Shown: piece after piece, positions 1 to 10,591 of the stretch
How the letters are laid out: every line of letters starts with the position of its first letter
How positions within the stretch are numbered: position 1 is the stretch's first letter
The notes under the pieces: generated by a model
Told to the model about the DNA's origin: nothing
Database searches by the model: none
Seen by the model: only the letters and a program-made list of their open reading frames with translations
Translations under genes and position numbers: made by a program
Origin: Diphasiastrum complanatum
Taxonomy: Eukaryota > Streptophyta > Lycopodiopsida > Lycopodiales > Lycopodiaceae
DNA length: 64,000 bases
Direction: 5' to 3'
NCBI GenBank assembly: GCA_029204225.1
Contig: CM055102.1
Span: 62,605,168 to 62,669,167, forward strand

Positions 1-2410
1 GGCATGCAGGAGGGCTCACAGACAGACAGGCAGGGCCTACCATGGATATTGGGCCTAGTACATCACGGGCAGGGCATGGTATAGTTGCAGGGCGTAGTAT
101 ATCATGGGTTGGGCATGGTACAGGTGCAGGGCCCAGTACATCACGGGCAGAGCATGGTACAGCTGCAGGGCCCAGTACAGCACGGGCAGAGCATGGTTCA
201 GGTGCAAGGCCCAGTAGAGCACCTTCAGTTCCATCCGCAGCAGCAGCAGGACCATCAGATGAGCATGTTGGTTCAGCAGCAGCGGGTGCTTCTCGACCCT
301 CCTCCTCAGCAGCAGATGCACCACATGCTTCGGCAAATGTTGCCAAAGAGAGTGACACACCCACAGATCAGCCATCCGTTGGGCATGCCAGACCACGAGC
401 ACCATATACACAGCAGAGAGGGGTTAGGCCCAGGCAGCAGACCCTTGATCGATGCGGCTGGCAGAGAGAGCAGCAGGCCCGTTGCACTCGACTGTGTGGC
501 CAGTTCTTTTACGAGTGCGGCATTGCCTTTGCTGTTGCTAACACTTGGGTGTTCAGGGAGTTCTGTGCACAGATGGCGGCCGTGGACTTTACAGACCTCC
601 CCCATTCGGCATTTTTCCAGTCCACTGTGTACGGCGACGAGTTCTGGAGAGCTGCTGAGGAGATTAGTGGGATCCTACTACCCATTTACAGAGTGCTGCG
701 TCTGGTAGACCATGAGGGGTGCACCCTCGGTCTCATTTACGAGTTCATGGAGCGCATCGGCGAGGGGATTCTGTTGTCAGCCTTGGACGAGCATAGGTAT
801 GACTCTTCAGTGTCTAGTTTGTTGTTTCTCACTCGAGTCTGATGCGTTTCTTTTATGCTATGGTTTAGTGATTGTTGTAATTTGTCTGCTGCAGGAGGCG
901 CGAGATCTCGCGCATCTGGGAGGCCAGATGGGACTACTTCCACCGACCCATCCACGCCGTAGCCCACATGTTACACCCCTTGTGGCGCTCTACACGAGAG
1001 GGACGATCCGGAGCTGCACCGGGGATGGGTGGAGTACACGGAGCGCGTATGGCCCGGACCAGGTACGTGTGAGAAATCATTTGGTAGCAATGTTACTGCA
1101 GTATTGTACTCATTGGTAGTGTCTGAATTTGAGGGGTCTTACATGTGCCATGCTTTTCCTTTTGCCAATAGGTCCGATGCTGGCCAACATTGCAAGCCAG
1201 CTGCTCGCATTTGAGCGCTTCCAGTTTCCTTTCGATGGAGAGCAGAGTCGGCGGAGGGAGGATCAGCTGAGGCCCGTTACATGGTGGTGCATCCACGGGC
1301 GCAGCACAGGTGACCTGAGGCGATTGGCTGTCCTTGCACAGGACTGTTCTGCAGGAGCTTGTGAGCGGAATTGGAGCACCTGGGCCTTGTATCACACTCA
1401 GAAGAGGAACAGGTTGTCCATCGAGCAGTGTAGGAGGTTGGTGTTTGTGAACACCAACGGCCGTATGCTGAGGCGCACACGAGGAGAGGGTCAGATGCTC
1501 GAGGTGAGTCACATCATCACCCCTTTTTTCTTGGTATGCTTTGGTGAATTGATTTGCTTTCAAAATATGCAGTGAGTTGCACAATACCTGCCTAACAACA
1601 ATGTATTGTTTTTGGTTGCAGGTGGACCCCGACACTTGCTTGGTGGATTCGATAGCTGCTGCTCCTCGGGCACCACCCACACAGGAGGAGATGGATGATG
1701 AGATCCATAGAGAGCTCTACAGACAGGCACAGGCTGACGCACGGGCTTTACGGCGGCAGAGGAGGACAGAGAGGCAGAGGGAGAGGGCTGAGGAGGGAGA
1801 TGACGAGGTCTCGGAGGGTGGAGAGATGCTCGGGGCACACTATGTGGAGGAGGAGGAGTGGGTTGAGGGAGATACAGAGGAGGACGAGGAGATGTGGGCG
1901 GAGGCACAGGGGGATGACCTGGCTGACCTGCTAGTGGACCCTGATGCAGAGACAGAAGAGGAGCCAGCCATTCCTGCACGTAGGCCTAGGGGGAGACCTA
2001 GAGGTTCTAGGAGGGGGGGGCTGAGTACTCTTTTTGTAGACAGGAGTGGAGCATCACAGGCAGTCGTCGGCCAGGCATCATCACAGTGGGTAGGGCCATC
2101 CCAGGGCATAGGGTTACGGCCACCTGACACACAGGCACGACGGAGTAGACACAGGGCTGGGGGCAGCCAGATGGGGGCCAGAGGAGGGGAGAGAGGCAGA
2201 GGCAGAGGCAGAGGCAGAGGCAGAGGTAGAGGCAGGGAGAGGGGGGTGGTCCAGAGCCAGGGCACGCAGCAGGGATCCAGAGCACGCAGCAGAGCCAGGG
2301 CCACACCACGACATATGGCTCCCTCCAGTTCCGATTCATCTGCGGACCCATGGGATCTGCAGTCCACAGATTCGGATGATTTATCCTACCATGACTCTGA
2401 CGAGCCTTAG
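1..2410 (+). pseudogene. hAT-superfamily (DUF659) transposase, copy 1, internally deleted
   Basis: Decayed transposase gene, probably continuing left of the window. Visible parts in order: a low-complexity N-terminal region with 13-residue repeats, the pre-DUF659 segment (FFYECGIAFAVANTWVFREF, about 505-565), then a jump straight to DFTDLPHSAFF (about 588). Comparison with the second copy shows that 841 bp carrying the DUF659 domain are missing. Next come an exon encoding RWDYFHRPIHA (about 893-1060), typical of the hAT region before the dimerisation domain, and the C-terminal dimerisation part with CERNWSTW and KKRNRL-like motifs (LVFVNTNGRM, about 1344-1505). The last exon (about 1621-2410) encodes an acidic then Arg/Gly-rich tail. 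Probable introns are about 797-893, 1061-1172 and 1507-1620; the reading frame across the second does not join cleanly. Cannot encode an active transposase. Confidence 0.85.
51..206 (+). repeat. Four tandem 39-bp (13-residue) repeats in hAT copy 1
   Basis: Four in-frame 39-bp units at 51-89, 90-128, 129-167 and 168-206 encode variants of GPSTSRAEHGTGA. They sit at the N-terminus of the first transposase copy; the second copy lacks them. Confidence 0.85.
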
Positions 2411-2578
2411 TTATATAGTTTTCATTACGTTCATGGAACATCATTGTACCCCTTTTTGGTGCCATGTGGCCCGATATTATATATTATGATGATCCTATTC
2501 ACAGCAGTGTCGTGATTCAGTATTGTTCTTTGTGGTTTTAGTTCAGTAACTTTGGTTTTATGGTTTATGATTTATGGT

Positions 2579-2580
<2 letters not shown>

Positions 2581-2665
<85 letters not shown>
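2581..2665. repeat. (AG)n microsatellite
   Basis: About 85 bp of pure AG, followed by GAGC/GAGT variants to about 2705. It lies at the same place relative to the transposase 3' end as the (AG)n at 32640, so it travelled with the element. Confidence 0.95.
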
Positions 2666-2676
<11 letters not shown>

Positions 2677-2705
2677 GTGAGAGAGCGAGCGAGCGAGTGA
2701 GTGAA

Positions 2706-5439
2706 TGAATTTCAAGCTATGCTAGATTGTGTTATGTCCTTGACTAACTAGGGTTTGTTAGTGTTTAATCTTGACAACATGTGCACACATAGACTAGACA
2801 TGTGGGTGCAACTACAACAAGTACCTGGGACATGTAGTCTTTGATTGCTATTTAGTGAGGGACTTTGATGTGGGTATTTGAATCTGTTGTGGCCTAAGTT
2901 GACGAGTTCTCAATGGTATTTTGAAATAGATGAGGCACCTGCATAGTGGGGTGGACTATTGTGGTATGGGACACCAATGCTCTATCTAGTGAATAGATGG
3001 CAATAGCTAGATGTTTGTTGTAAAAAATTCAAAGCCTGATGGAGGTAAAGCCAAAGACGAGTGGAATGGTAGGGACGTAAACCCATTAATGTGTTGTTTG
3101 TGCTGTTAAATTTCTTAGAGTTGAATCAATTTTATATTGATCGATCTCTTGTGACGTTAAAGGATATAATCTTTCAAATTTGTACAAACAAAATATAGAG
3201 CAAAAAGATTGAATTTCTTCATTCAAATTGCAATTACTGCTGGTGTGTTGTCCTCTAGTAATTTGCGTTGGATTGGGATTTCGTTTATGATGTGTGACCA
3301 TTAAATAATTTTTACAATATATAGGCAAAAAGATTAAATTTCTTCATTCAAATTGCAATTACTGCTGGTGTGTTGTCCTCTAGTAATTTGCGTTGGATTT
3401 GGGATTTTGTGTATGATGTGTGACCATGAAAGAATTTTTTTGGAGGGTAACATAATAAAACTTTCTCCTACTTCTTATATTGATTATGCTACTCAAATAG
3501 TAGTTGGATTGGTCCCTGCTTGCATACTTGTTTGGGAGAGGGCAACTTGACGAGACCTTTAAAGGGATGCCCCAAGGTCTGAAGCCTTGGACATAGGCCT
3601 TATTAGCTGAAGCACATGGCACGTTGTCATACTTCATTGTAAGCATTCTAATAAACATTCCATGGTCTAGAGGGGCAATGACAAACACCTGTGGGGGATA
3701 TGGCACGTGTAGCATTGTTGCCATTTCCAAAATAAGAATGTTGTGTTATGCCAAAAAGGCCTTGCCATAAGCTGAATTCATTCACAGACAATGCACTTTT
3801 CAGCACAAAATTAACGATAGTGCTTACTTGATATGTTTTTTTGTTTTATCATATTAGATGAGTCTAGCATATAGACATGCAAGCTCGTTCACCCATAAAT
3901 GAGACCTGGATCACAGGTAGTGTAACCTGCTCTAATACCATAAAAATTTCAAGCCCTAGCTCTGCGATATCTCAACTACTATAGAAGACTGCAGGAATCA
4001 CAAATTTCAATTAATGAATTCAGAGAAGCACTTTGGGGAGCATTTGTTTTCTTCAAGTAACAAGAACAAAATTACGTGCATGTGTGTGGATCAGAAAGAT
4101 CTAAATAAGTTAAATTTAAAGGTCGAGCTCATTATTGATACATGGAGGGAAATACCTCACAAAGATAGACCTATGGACATTATATCATCAAATCTGGATT
4201 TGAGTTGAAGATGTCTCTAAAACTGGCTTTAGGACTAGGTATGGCTATCATGTTCAGTGATGCCATTTTCTTTGATAAGTGCTCCATAAACGTTTTAGAA
4301 AATGATGAATGATCTCAATGATTGTGTAAGTTGCAGGTGATCGATAGATGAAGCAGTGAGTACTAGCAGCTGTCCGTCCTCAACCACACAGAGACAAGTT
4401 TAGTGTAATTACGGTGGAATTTTTTGACATTTTTTAGTGTCAAAAGACATATGAACACAATTTTTTAGAAAGCAACTGAGACAATAAGTTGAGAAGGTCG
4501 TGTGATGGAAAAGATGAAGAAAGTCAGTTTGATGTCTTTAATGCTATCTTGTTAACATATGACTGTAGAGGCTAATGAGACATCAAAAATAGGTGCCTGC
4601 AAACTTCGCTAGTGGTAAAATTGAATACTTAAGGATTATTCTGAATGTGCAGGAGGTTGCTAAGAAGTGCCATGACTAATCAAAGGATGACAATAGAGTT
4701 TGATGATTTTAAGGGCCTGGTCAAAGACATATTCATAATTATGAACTGATTGCTAAAGGAGTGAAAGAAAGGAGTTTCCGTAGATAGTATGCATCTATCC
4801 TAGGTCTGGCCTGCATTGCAACAAGGGGAAAGCATTGATGTTTGTTACAAAGTTTATTATATATTTTTGTTTCCAACATAAGCTGTGTTTGTCCAAATTT
4901 GAGCCAAAAAGTTTCTAGAAGAATGTCACAATTGACCTTTTTTGAGGTTACATGATATAACTCAGATTGCAGCTTATGCTTGGGTCCTTATGAGACATAA
5001 GTAATGCTGGCTAGCTAAGATTCATTTTAAATTCTATAATGTTGTTTCGATATGGATTGTTTTAGTTTCTTTTTTGGATTTTTGTAAGCTTCACCTAATG
5101 CTATCACTGAATTCTCATTTGAATTTTACGAATAGATATTACATAATATAACAGTTAGTTTTGAAGAACTTGATAGATACTTGTGTTGCCTGCATGTGTA
5201 AAAATGCACAAGAAATGTTTCGACTCATGTCAAGGGTAAAACCTCATAGGGTATTGAGAGTTTCAAAGGCTACTTCATTTGTTCAGTAAGCCAGTAAGCA
5301 ATTATCAATGGATATGACAATATATGGACCAGTGTTGCATTGGATCACGTTCTGCTGCAACAGCGATCTTTTTAATTAATTTTTCTGCATAGAAGTTGAA
5401 AAAAATACCACTAAATGGCCTAAAAAAAGGTTAATAGGA
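2706..5439. other. Stretch without recognisable genes
   Basis: AT-rich sequence. Short frames (for example 4014-4208) match no family I know. The only clear structure is the 125-bp tandem duplication at 3200-3427. If the terminus at 5440-5585 belongs to hAT copy 1, this stretch would be the internal 3' part of that element or later insertions in it. Confidence 0.5.
3200..3427. repeat. Tandem duplication, about 125-bp period
   Basis: About 102 bp starting at gcaaaaagatt (3200-3301) recurs at 3325-3427 with a few differences. The intervening 23 bp complete the period. No coding function seen. Confidence 0.85.
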
Positions 5440-5585
5440 GCAGAAAAGAATTTACATTCTATCTGAACAATTTCAGACACCAATCTGTTTTTTTGGGAAA
5501 AAAATCAAAAAAAAAAATTAGTGCGTTCCGGGAAACCCTAATGGGATTTTCCGGATCGCGTTCCGGAACGGAACGTGCAACTTTG
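5440..5585. mobile_element. Right terminus of a hAT-like element, CGTTCCG type
   Basis: Two A-rich runs are followed by repeated CGTTCCG/CGGAACG words and the end gtgcaactttg at 5585. Read inward on the minus strand this gives CAAAGTTGCACG, close to the CATAGTTGCAGCG terminus of the complete hAT element at 28821. The A-rich subterminal stretch also resembles 32990-33050. The matching left end is not in the window, so assignment to hAT copy 1 is inference. Confidence 0.5.
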
Positions 5586-5879
5586 ATATGGACAGTGGTA
5601 GTTACTCCAAACAAATATAGACTACAAAACAGTTGAGGACAACAGAAGCAACATTTTTGGTTTCATGAAATATGTTTCTGTCTTACATAGTTTACCTAGT
5701 CTATTGTTTCAGATTGGGATACTAAATCGACAACTAACTTCTTAGGAGCACTTATAGAGAAATTCGGACCAGCATTAAGTTTATGTTCCTCTTTTTGTCC
5801 TCAAAATGGTTGACAATATGAAGTGCACAAATGGTCCTATCCTAGAACTTTGATATTTATGTCTTTGAACAAAGACTAG

Positions 5880-6027
5880 TATGTGCCTTTGGTAGAATTT
5901 GCCTACAATGTAACACGTGCTCTATGGGCAAAGGCACCATTTGCCACTTTCTTTGCTTTAGAATAATGAAAAAGTTTTTGCTATTGATAAGTTTTGTGAA
6001 GACTATACGATTGCCTATGAGCAAGTG
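5880..6027 (+). pseudogene. Old Gypsy integrase remnant, left half
   Basis: From 5880 the plus strand reads YVPLVEFAYN and APFATFFALE, the conserved C-terminal part of Ty3/Gypsy integrases (LPxVEFAYN...SPFExxYG), interrupted by a stop. The frame runs into the AAGTG target site of the minus-strand Gypsy element and its continuation lies at 26102. This is the oldest layer of the nest. Confidence 0.65.
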
Positions 6028-6421
6028 TGTTAGGAACAACATAACCACGTCGAAGGCAAGGCTAGTCTGATCCACCCAGCCAATGCACTCTTTTATAGAT
6101 TGCCCCTCCTAGCTTAGTGTGAGTTTGCATGGGAGTGGTAGGTAGTAGTTACTGCCAACACCCACTGTTCATGCTGCATGCACTAGATTACTGTTCATGT
6201 GGGGCCCCAATCCATCACTGATGGATTGCATGGCCCCTAACTGTCATGCATGTGTCCGCATGTGTTTGCATGCGTATGCATGTGTCCGCATGGGCATTAC
6301 TGGCCCTCATACTAATTGCATGGTATGCATGCCTGCCTTTAACTCACATTGTCCTCTGCCCCTTGATTGTTAGCTGTTCCCAGATGTACTATTGGGTTGG
6401 TACTGTTACGGTCTCGTAACA
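6028..6421 (-). repeat. Gypsy-1 3' LTR
   Basis: 394 bp, TG...CA ends, near-identical to 25710-26101. Immediately to its right, ctccctcccccttaag is the complement of a polypurine tract, as expected for the 3' LTR of a minus-strand element. Confidence 0.93.
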
Positions 6422-7500
6422 CTCCCTCCCCCTTAAGAGCTATATATTCTTGATATAGGGTATGATGAGTCTGCGTCTCCCTAACACGGAGAATACTTTC
6501 TGGCTCATGTGAAAGTTGTTGAGAATCCTCGAGGGGAACTAGAACACTGTCCCTAACTAGATTATCTGATCTAGTTAAAGCCCTTCGTAACCGACTAACA
6601 TGGAAAATTGGATGGACTTTAGTACTGGTCGGGAGTTTTAGCTCATATGAAACTTCGCCTATTGTCCTAATACCTAGGAGACAACTTAGCACACACTCTT
6701 GTTTTGAGTGTTTTAGAGTCATCTGAGACTCGAAGAAAGACTTTCTCACCAGGGAAAAACTGAACATCCCGTCTGTGCGGATCTATTGCTTAGCTCAATC
6801 CTGGGCTTGTCTAATGCTATGCTTAGCATGTTCTACCATCTGGTTTACGTCTTCTAAAAAGTTTTTTGCTGCTTCAACTTTTTCCTGTTTAAACCCTGCT
6901 GCTGTGGGTGAGTGTGGCTGAAAACCATACATCAACGTGAATTGGCTGTATCCCGTAGCTGAATGTTTGGCACTGTTATAAGCAAATTCTAATATCGGAA
7001 GATATTCCTCCCAATTAGTCTGCCTTTTGCTGACGTAGGCACAAAGCATATCCTCCAGCACCTGATTTACTCTTTCTGTTTGACCGTCCATCTGTGGATG
7101 GTCTGTAGTACCCATGTTTAGTTTAGTATAGAGATGATGGAATACTGCCCTCCAAAAACTGTCCCGGTCACTGACTATGCCGGAAGGGAGACCGTATAAT
7201 TTAAATAGCGCATCTATAAACAACCTTGCTAACTCTGGAGCTCTAACGGTTGTTTTGGATGGAATAAAGTGAGCCATTTTGGTCAAACGGTCAACTGTGA
7301 CCCATATAGCATCATGACCCTTCTGGGTCTTAGGCAGGCCCACCATAAAATCCATGGAAATATTGTCCCATTTACCAGCTGGTATTTCTAGAGGCTGTAT
7401 CAACCCTCCTGCCCTTAGATGCTCTGCTTTATTAGTCTGACACTTGTGGCAACTGGTTACATACTGTTGGATGTCCTTTTTCATGCTGGGTTAGAAAAGT
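6422..7500 (-). pseudogene. Gypsy-1 integrase, C-terminal part of pol
   Basis: Segment 6795-7484 carries the integrase core: second half of the HHCC finger (CHKCQ), WDNISMDFMVGLP, TVDRLTKMAHFIP, GIVSDRDSFW, and HPQMDGQTERVNQVLEDMLC with the catalytic glutamate, then LPILEFAYNSA. Segment 6422-6767 carries the C-terminal region (TSTKVHPIFHVSRLRR and an RETQTHHTLYQEYIALKG chromodomain-like stretch). A stop and frame change near 6780 separate the two. Role in a live element: insertion of cDNA into the genome. Confidence 0.9.
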
Positions 7501-7934
7501 TGCCTACGAAGATGATCATAGGTCTTTTGAATTCCTGGGTGTCCCGCACTAGGACTGTCATGACATTCATATAATATTTGGCACCTAAAATCCTCTAACT
7601 TGGGAGCACATATTCTATTTTTGTAAAGTAGATACTCATTTTGAATGGAATACTGTTTCCATTTGAATCCTTGAGAACTGGATCCCTCAACCTCATTGGT
7701 ATGCTTGGGATCTACAAACTCAGAATCCTCAACGCAAGTTGGCGTATGTTTGGATTCTTCATCCTCAACAAAAGCTGGCGTATACTTGGATGAATCTTCC
7801 CCATGCCTAGGAACTGGTTCCGAAGTCTGTACATCTTTGTTCAGGACTATCTTCTATACTATGGAGAAATATGGATCACTTAAACATTTCCCCCTCAAAG
7901 ACTCGAGTAACTCATTACAGAACTGGGGAAAACT
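7501..7934 (-). pseudogene. Gypsy-1 RNase H-integrase linker, degraded
   Basis: Sequence between the RNase H and integrase parts of the same pol gene. Short minus-strand fragments continue the polyprotein, but stops prevent a long frame. A 118-residue plus-strand frame over 7696-8052 is an antisense shadow. Confidence 0.55.
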
Positions 7935-8189
7935 CTACTCGTTTACCATTGGCATTCTGCTAAGAGCATCTGCCATTGTATTGAACTTTCCTCGTCTATA
8001 TCTGATAGACAAGTCAAATTCCTGCATTGGCTCAGCACACCGAGCTTTCTGACCCCTAAGCTCAGGCTGATTGCACAAATATCTAAGGCTTTCATGGTCA
8101 GTCAGGATCTGAAAGCTAGCACCATACAAATAATGCCGCCATGTCTTAAGGGCATGAATAATAGAAAAAAGTTCCTTATCATAAGTACT
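7935..8189 (-). pseudogene. Gypsy-1 RNase H, C-terminal part
   Basis: Encodes STYDKELFSIIHALKTWRHY, LTDHESLRYL and FNTMADALSR, the hallmark of Ty3/Gypsy RNase H ending in the ADALSR motif. The frame is cut at 8189 by the insertion of the long-LTR element and resumes at 12265 with the upstream RNase H residues. Confidence 0.9.
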
Positions 8190-9898
8190 TGTTGGAATTT
8201 CCCTGAAATTCAATTGGTAATGAGGATCTGTTTTCCTGCAGAACTATTGGCAAAACAAGTTTGCATTTTCACTCGTGTTGCCGCTACAGTCTGCATTTTC
8301 ACTCGTGAATTTCCACAGGCAAAAAATGCAGACGCTGCATTTTTGCATGCATTTTATGGCAGGTGACACTTGCATAAAATGCGGCACTGCATTTTTACAT
8401 GCAATCTCTGATAGTCGAAAAGAATGCAACACTTGCCTTTAAAATTGCAGAGGTGTCCTCCAAATGTCGAAGGTTGCCCTTAACTAAAGGCAAAGGCCAA
8501 AAGCCAAGGAGTGTCTCATCGTCCATTTGTGGATTTACTCATTACGTCTTCACACTCCAACAATGAACTGATCTATTGATCAGTTTAGCAGTTGTTAACG
8601 ATCTTGTAATTGTAAAGTTAAGATAGAACAAGATCCTCCAGCTGCTGTATATGTAAATAAGCGATTGAAGAAAATCAGAGGCGGACCTGCTCAACGTTCA
8701 CATCTGCCTGCAGCAGGCAATAGCAGCTGACATTTCTATATCAGTGATTCATGTAGTATTACTGCGGTGATGTTTCCGCCTTCCATCACTTATTGTCTTG
8801 CAGTATTTTACAATGTGGCACACTACTACGGATTCACCTTGTTCTTGTGTAGCAATTAACAGCAGCTGGTGTTTCTACGTCAGTAATTCACATAGCGACA
8901 TTGCAGCTGTGTGCAAATGTATTGTTCATCTAATTATTTGATGTACATATTTTATTGTGCCATTTTTCCTGTTATTGCAAGAATGCTATTCTTTATGTCT
9001 TGTTTTTGCTAAGTGCATGGTGATCTTCGACACCTCAGTCACTGACTTAATTTATTGCATTTGTGACTGTTAAGTAGCTCTCTTTTTGAGCGATCGCGTC
9101 CACTGATCACAAGTAGTTCTACACGCAATTAGAACGATTCATGCACTAGCAACGACATTCTTGAACACACACTGTACATGACCCATTCATGTTCTTTCAC
9201 ACCAATGACTCACACAGTTCATTCATTTACAACATATGAGACAGACATTGTAGATGCCTTCGCGCATCGATTCCTTTTCTTTCAGACAGATTGTCAATAA
9301 TAGGCTCATGAACCTTCATAGATCATGATTAGCGTTGGGAAGCACGCGATTATGCACGCTATTGTCTTGTGCTCACTTGCTTAATTGACTTGTATATTTT
9401 GTTATACATAATCTGATTACAACTCTGTATGTTTTTGCGTTCAGATTCGTGTCAATACTGCAATGCTTTCCTATGTTCTGTCTGGTTGCCTATATTGCTT
9501 TGTCTGGTTGTCTACTCATCGCTTCCGCAAATTTATTGTTCGCGAATAATTATTTGTCTAGTTGTTCACGACTGATTATTAGTCTTGTCTTTCGCGACTG
9601 ATTTTCAGTCGAGCTCAGTCTAGCTCTTCGCGAATTATTCGCGACTGATAATTTGTCTAGCTGTTCGCGACAAATTATCTTTCTGATGTTTGGATGTTTG
9701 GCTATGTAATCAGATCGAACGTGATTTCTATCACTAATGTTCTATTTGAATCTGATAGGCGTAGTCATGCTTGGGGAAAGAGTGTGATAACTTATTCCGC
9801 TGTGCACGAACACTTTCCATTCGAGTTTGTTTCTCTTTCGAGTTTTGAGTTCGCTTCTTTCGTGTTCGTTTCGTTTCTCGTTATCCTCTTTTCCAACA
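8190..9898 (+). repeat. Left LTR of the non-autonomous element
   Basis: 1709 bp, TGTTGGAATT...TTCCAACA. It holds repeated GCATTTTCACTCGTG words near the start and a cluster of TTCGCGA words at about 9540-9680. It has about 40 bp (near 8340-8395) that the right LTR lacks, between copies of gcatttt. Confidence 0.93.
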
Positions 9899-9914
9899 TG
9901 GTATCAGAGCAGGT
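9899..9914 (+). promoter_or_regulatory. Primer binding site (initiator tRNA-Met type)
   Basis: TGGTATCAGAGCAGG directly follows the left LTR; it is complementary to the 3' end of plant initiator tRNA-Met and primes minus-strand cDNA in many Copia elements. Confidence 0.85.
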
Positions 9915-10580
9915 TATGAACCTGACATGCTATCTTGAATCTACTGTGTGAAATAGATTTGTCATTAGTTACATTTAGAGTTTTGGTCACCATTTCAGAT
10001 CTTTCAAGATCTAATAATCGACTTGAAATGAGTTTACAGTTTGTGTGAAAAGTTCTTTTTATGTTTTGAGACGTTGTCTTAAATTGTCAATATCGTTTTT
10101 GCTATCCAAGATTCTTTGCAAACAACAAGAAGTTGTCAAGGTGATTCTGTCAACGTCGTCTGAGCAACGAGGTTTTATTCCCATAAGGATCAAAATCAAA
10201 GAGGTTTTATTTCTCAAATACATCTTTGATATGACAGGACCAGTTCTTGAAGACCTTTTCGATCATGGAGGTTACATTCCTCAACAATGGGTTTCAATCC
10301 CATGAAGATCAAAAAGGGAAGAGGTTCCATTCTTCACTTTGATCAAGATGCTAGATTTTTCTACCGTCACACGAAGATTATCAAACCAAGATAACTTATT
10401 CTGCTTTCAACAACAGGTTACAAAACCCGTGGAGCAGCAAGGATTCTTTGATGAGATTGTTTAATGCTGAAGCTCTACACTCCCGAGTCAATCCTGAGGG
10501 GGAGCATGGAAGCAAACTATATTTTTCAGCATGCAATTTGTCAACACTTTTTCCTATCTTATCTGCAGTACAGATCCACA
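9915..10580 (+). other. Internal region of the non-autonomous element, no recognisable coding
   Basis: An 86-codon frame at 10045-10305 shows no retrotransposon motif. The sequence is rich in repeated words such as gaggttttatt/gaggttccatt. I consider it non-coding. Confidence 0.7.
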
Positions 10581-10591
10581 TTAAGGGGGAG
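10581..10591 (+). promoter_or_regulatory. Polypurine tract
   Basis: ttaagggggag immediately precedes the right LTR, as expected for the plus-strand primer. Confidence 0.8.

Noticed and set aside
1577-2410. An independent Arg/Gly-rich RNA-binding gene
   Set aside because: It is the last exon of the hAT transposase, present in both copies directly after the dimerisation domain.
4014-4208. A Gypsy RT fragment (CVDQKDLNKLN)
   Set aside because: Only a short resemblance to CVDxRxLNK with no following RT motifs.
10045-10305. An 86-codon protein inside the long-LTR element
   Set aside because: No gag or pol motif and repetitive wording; likely chance.
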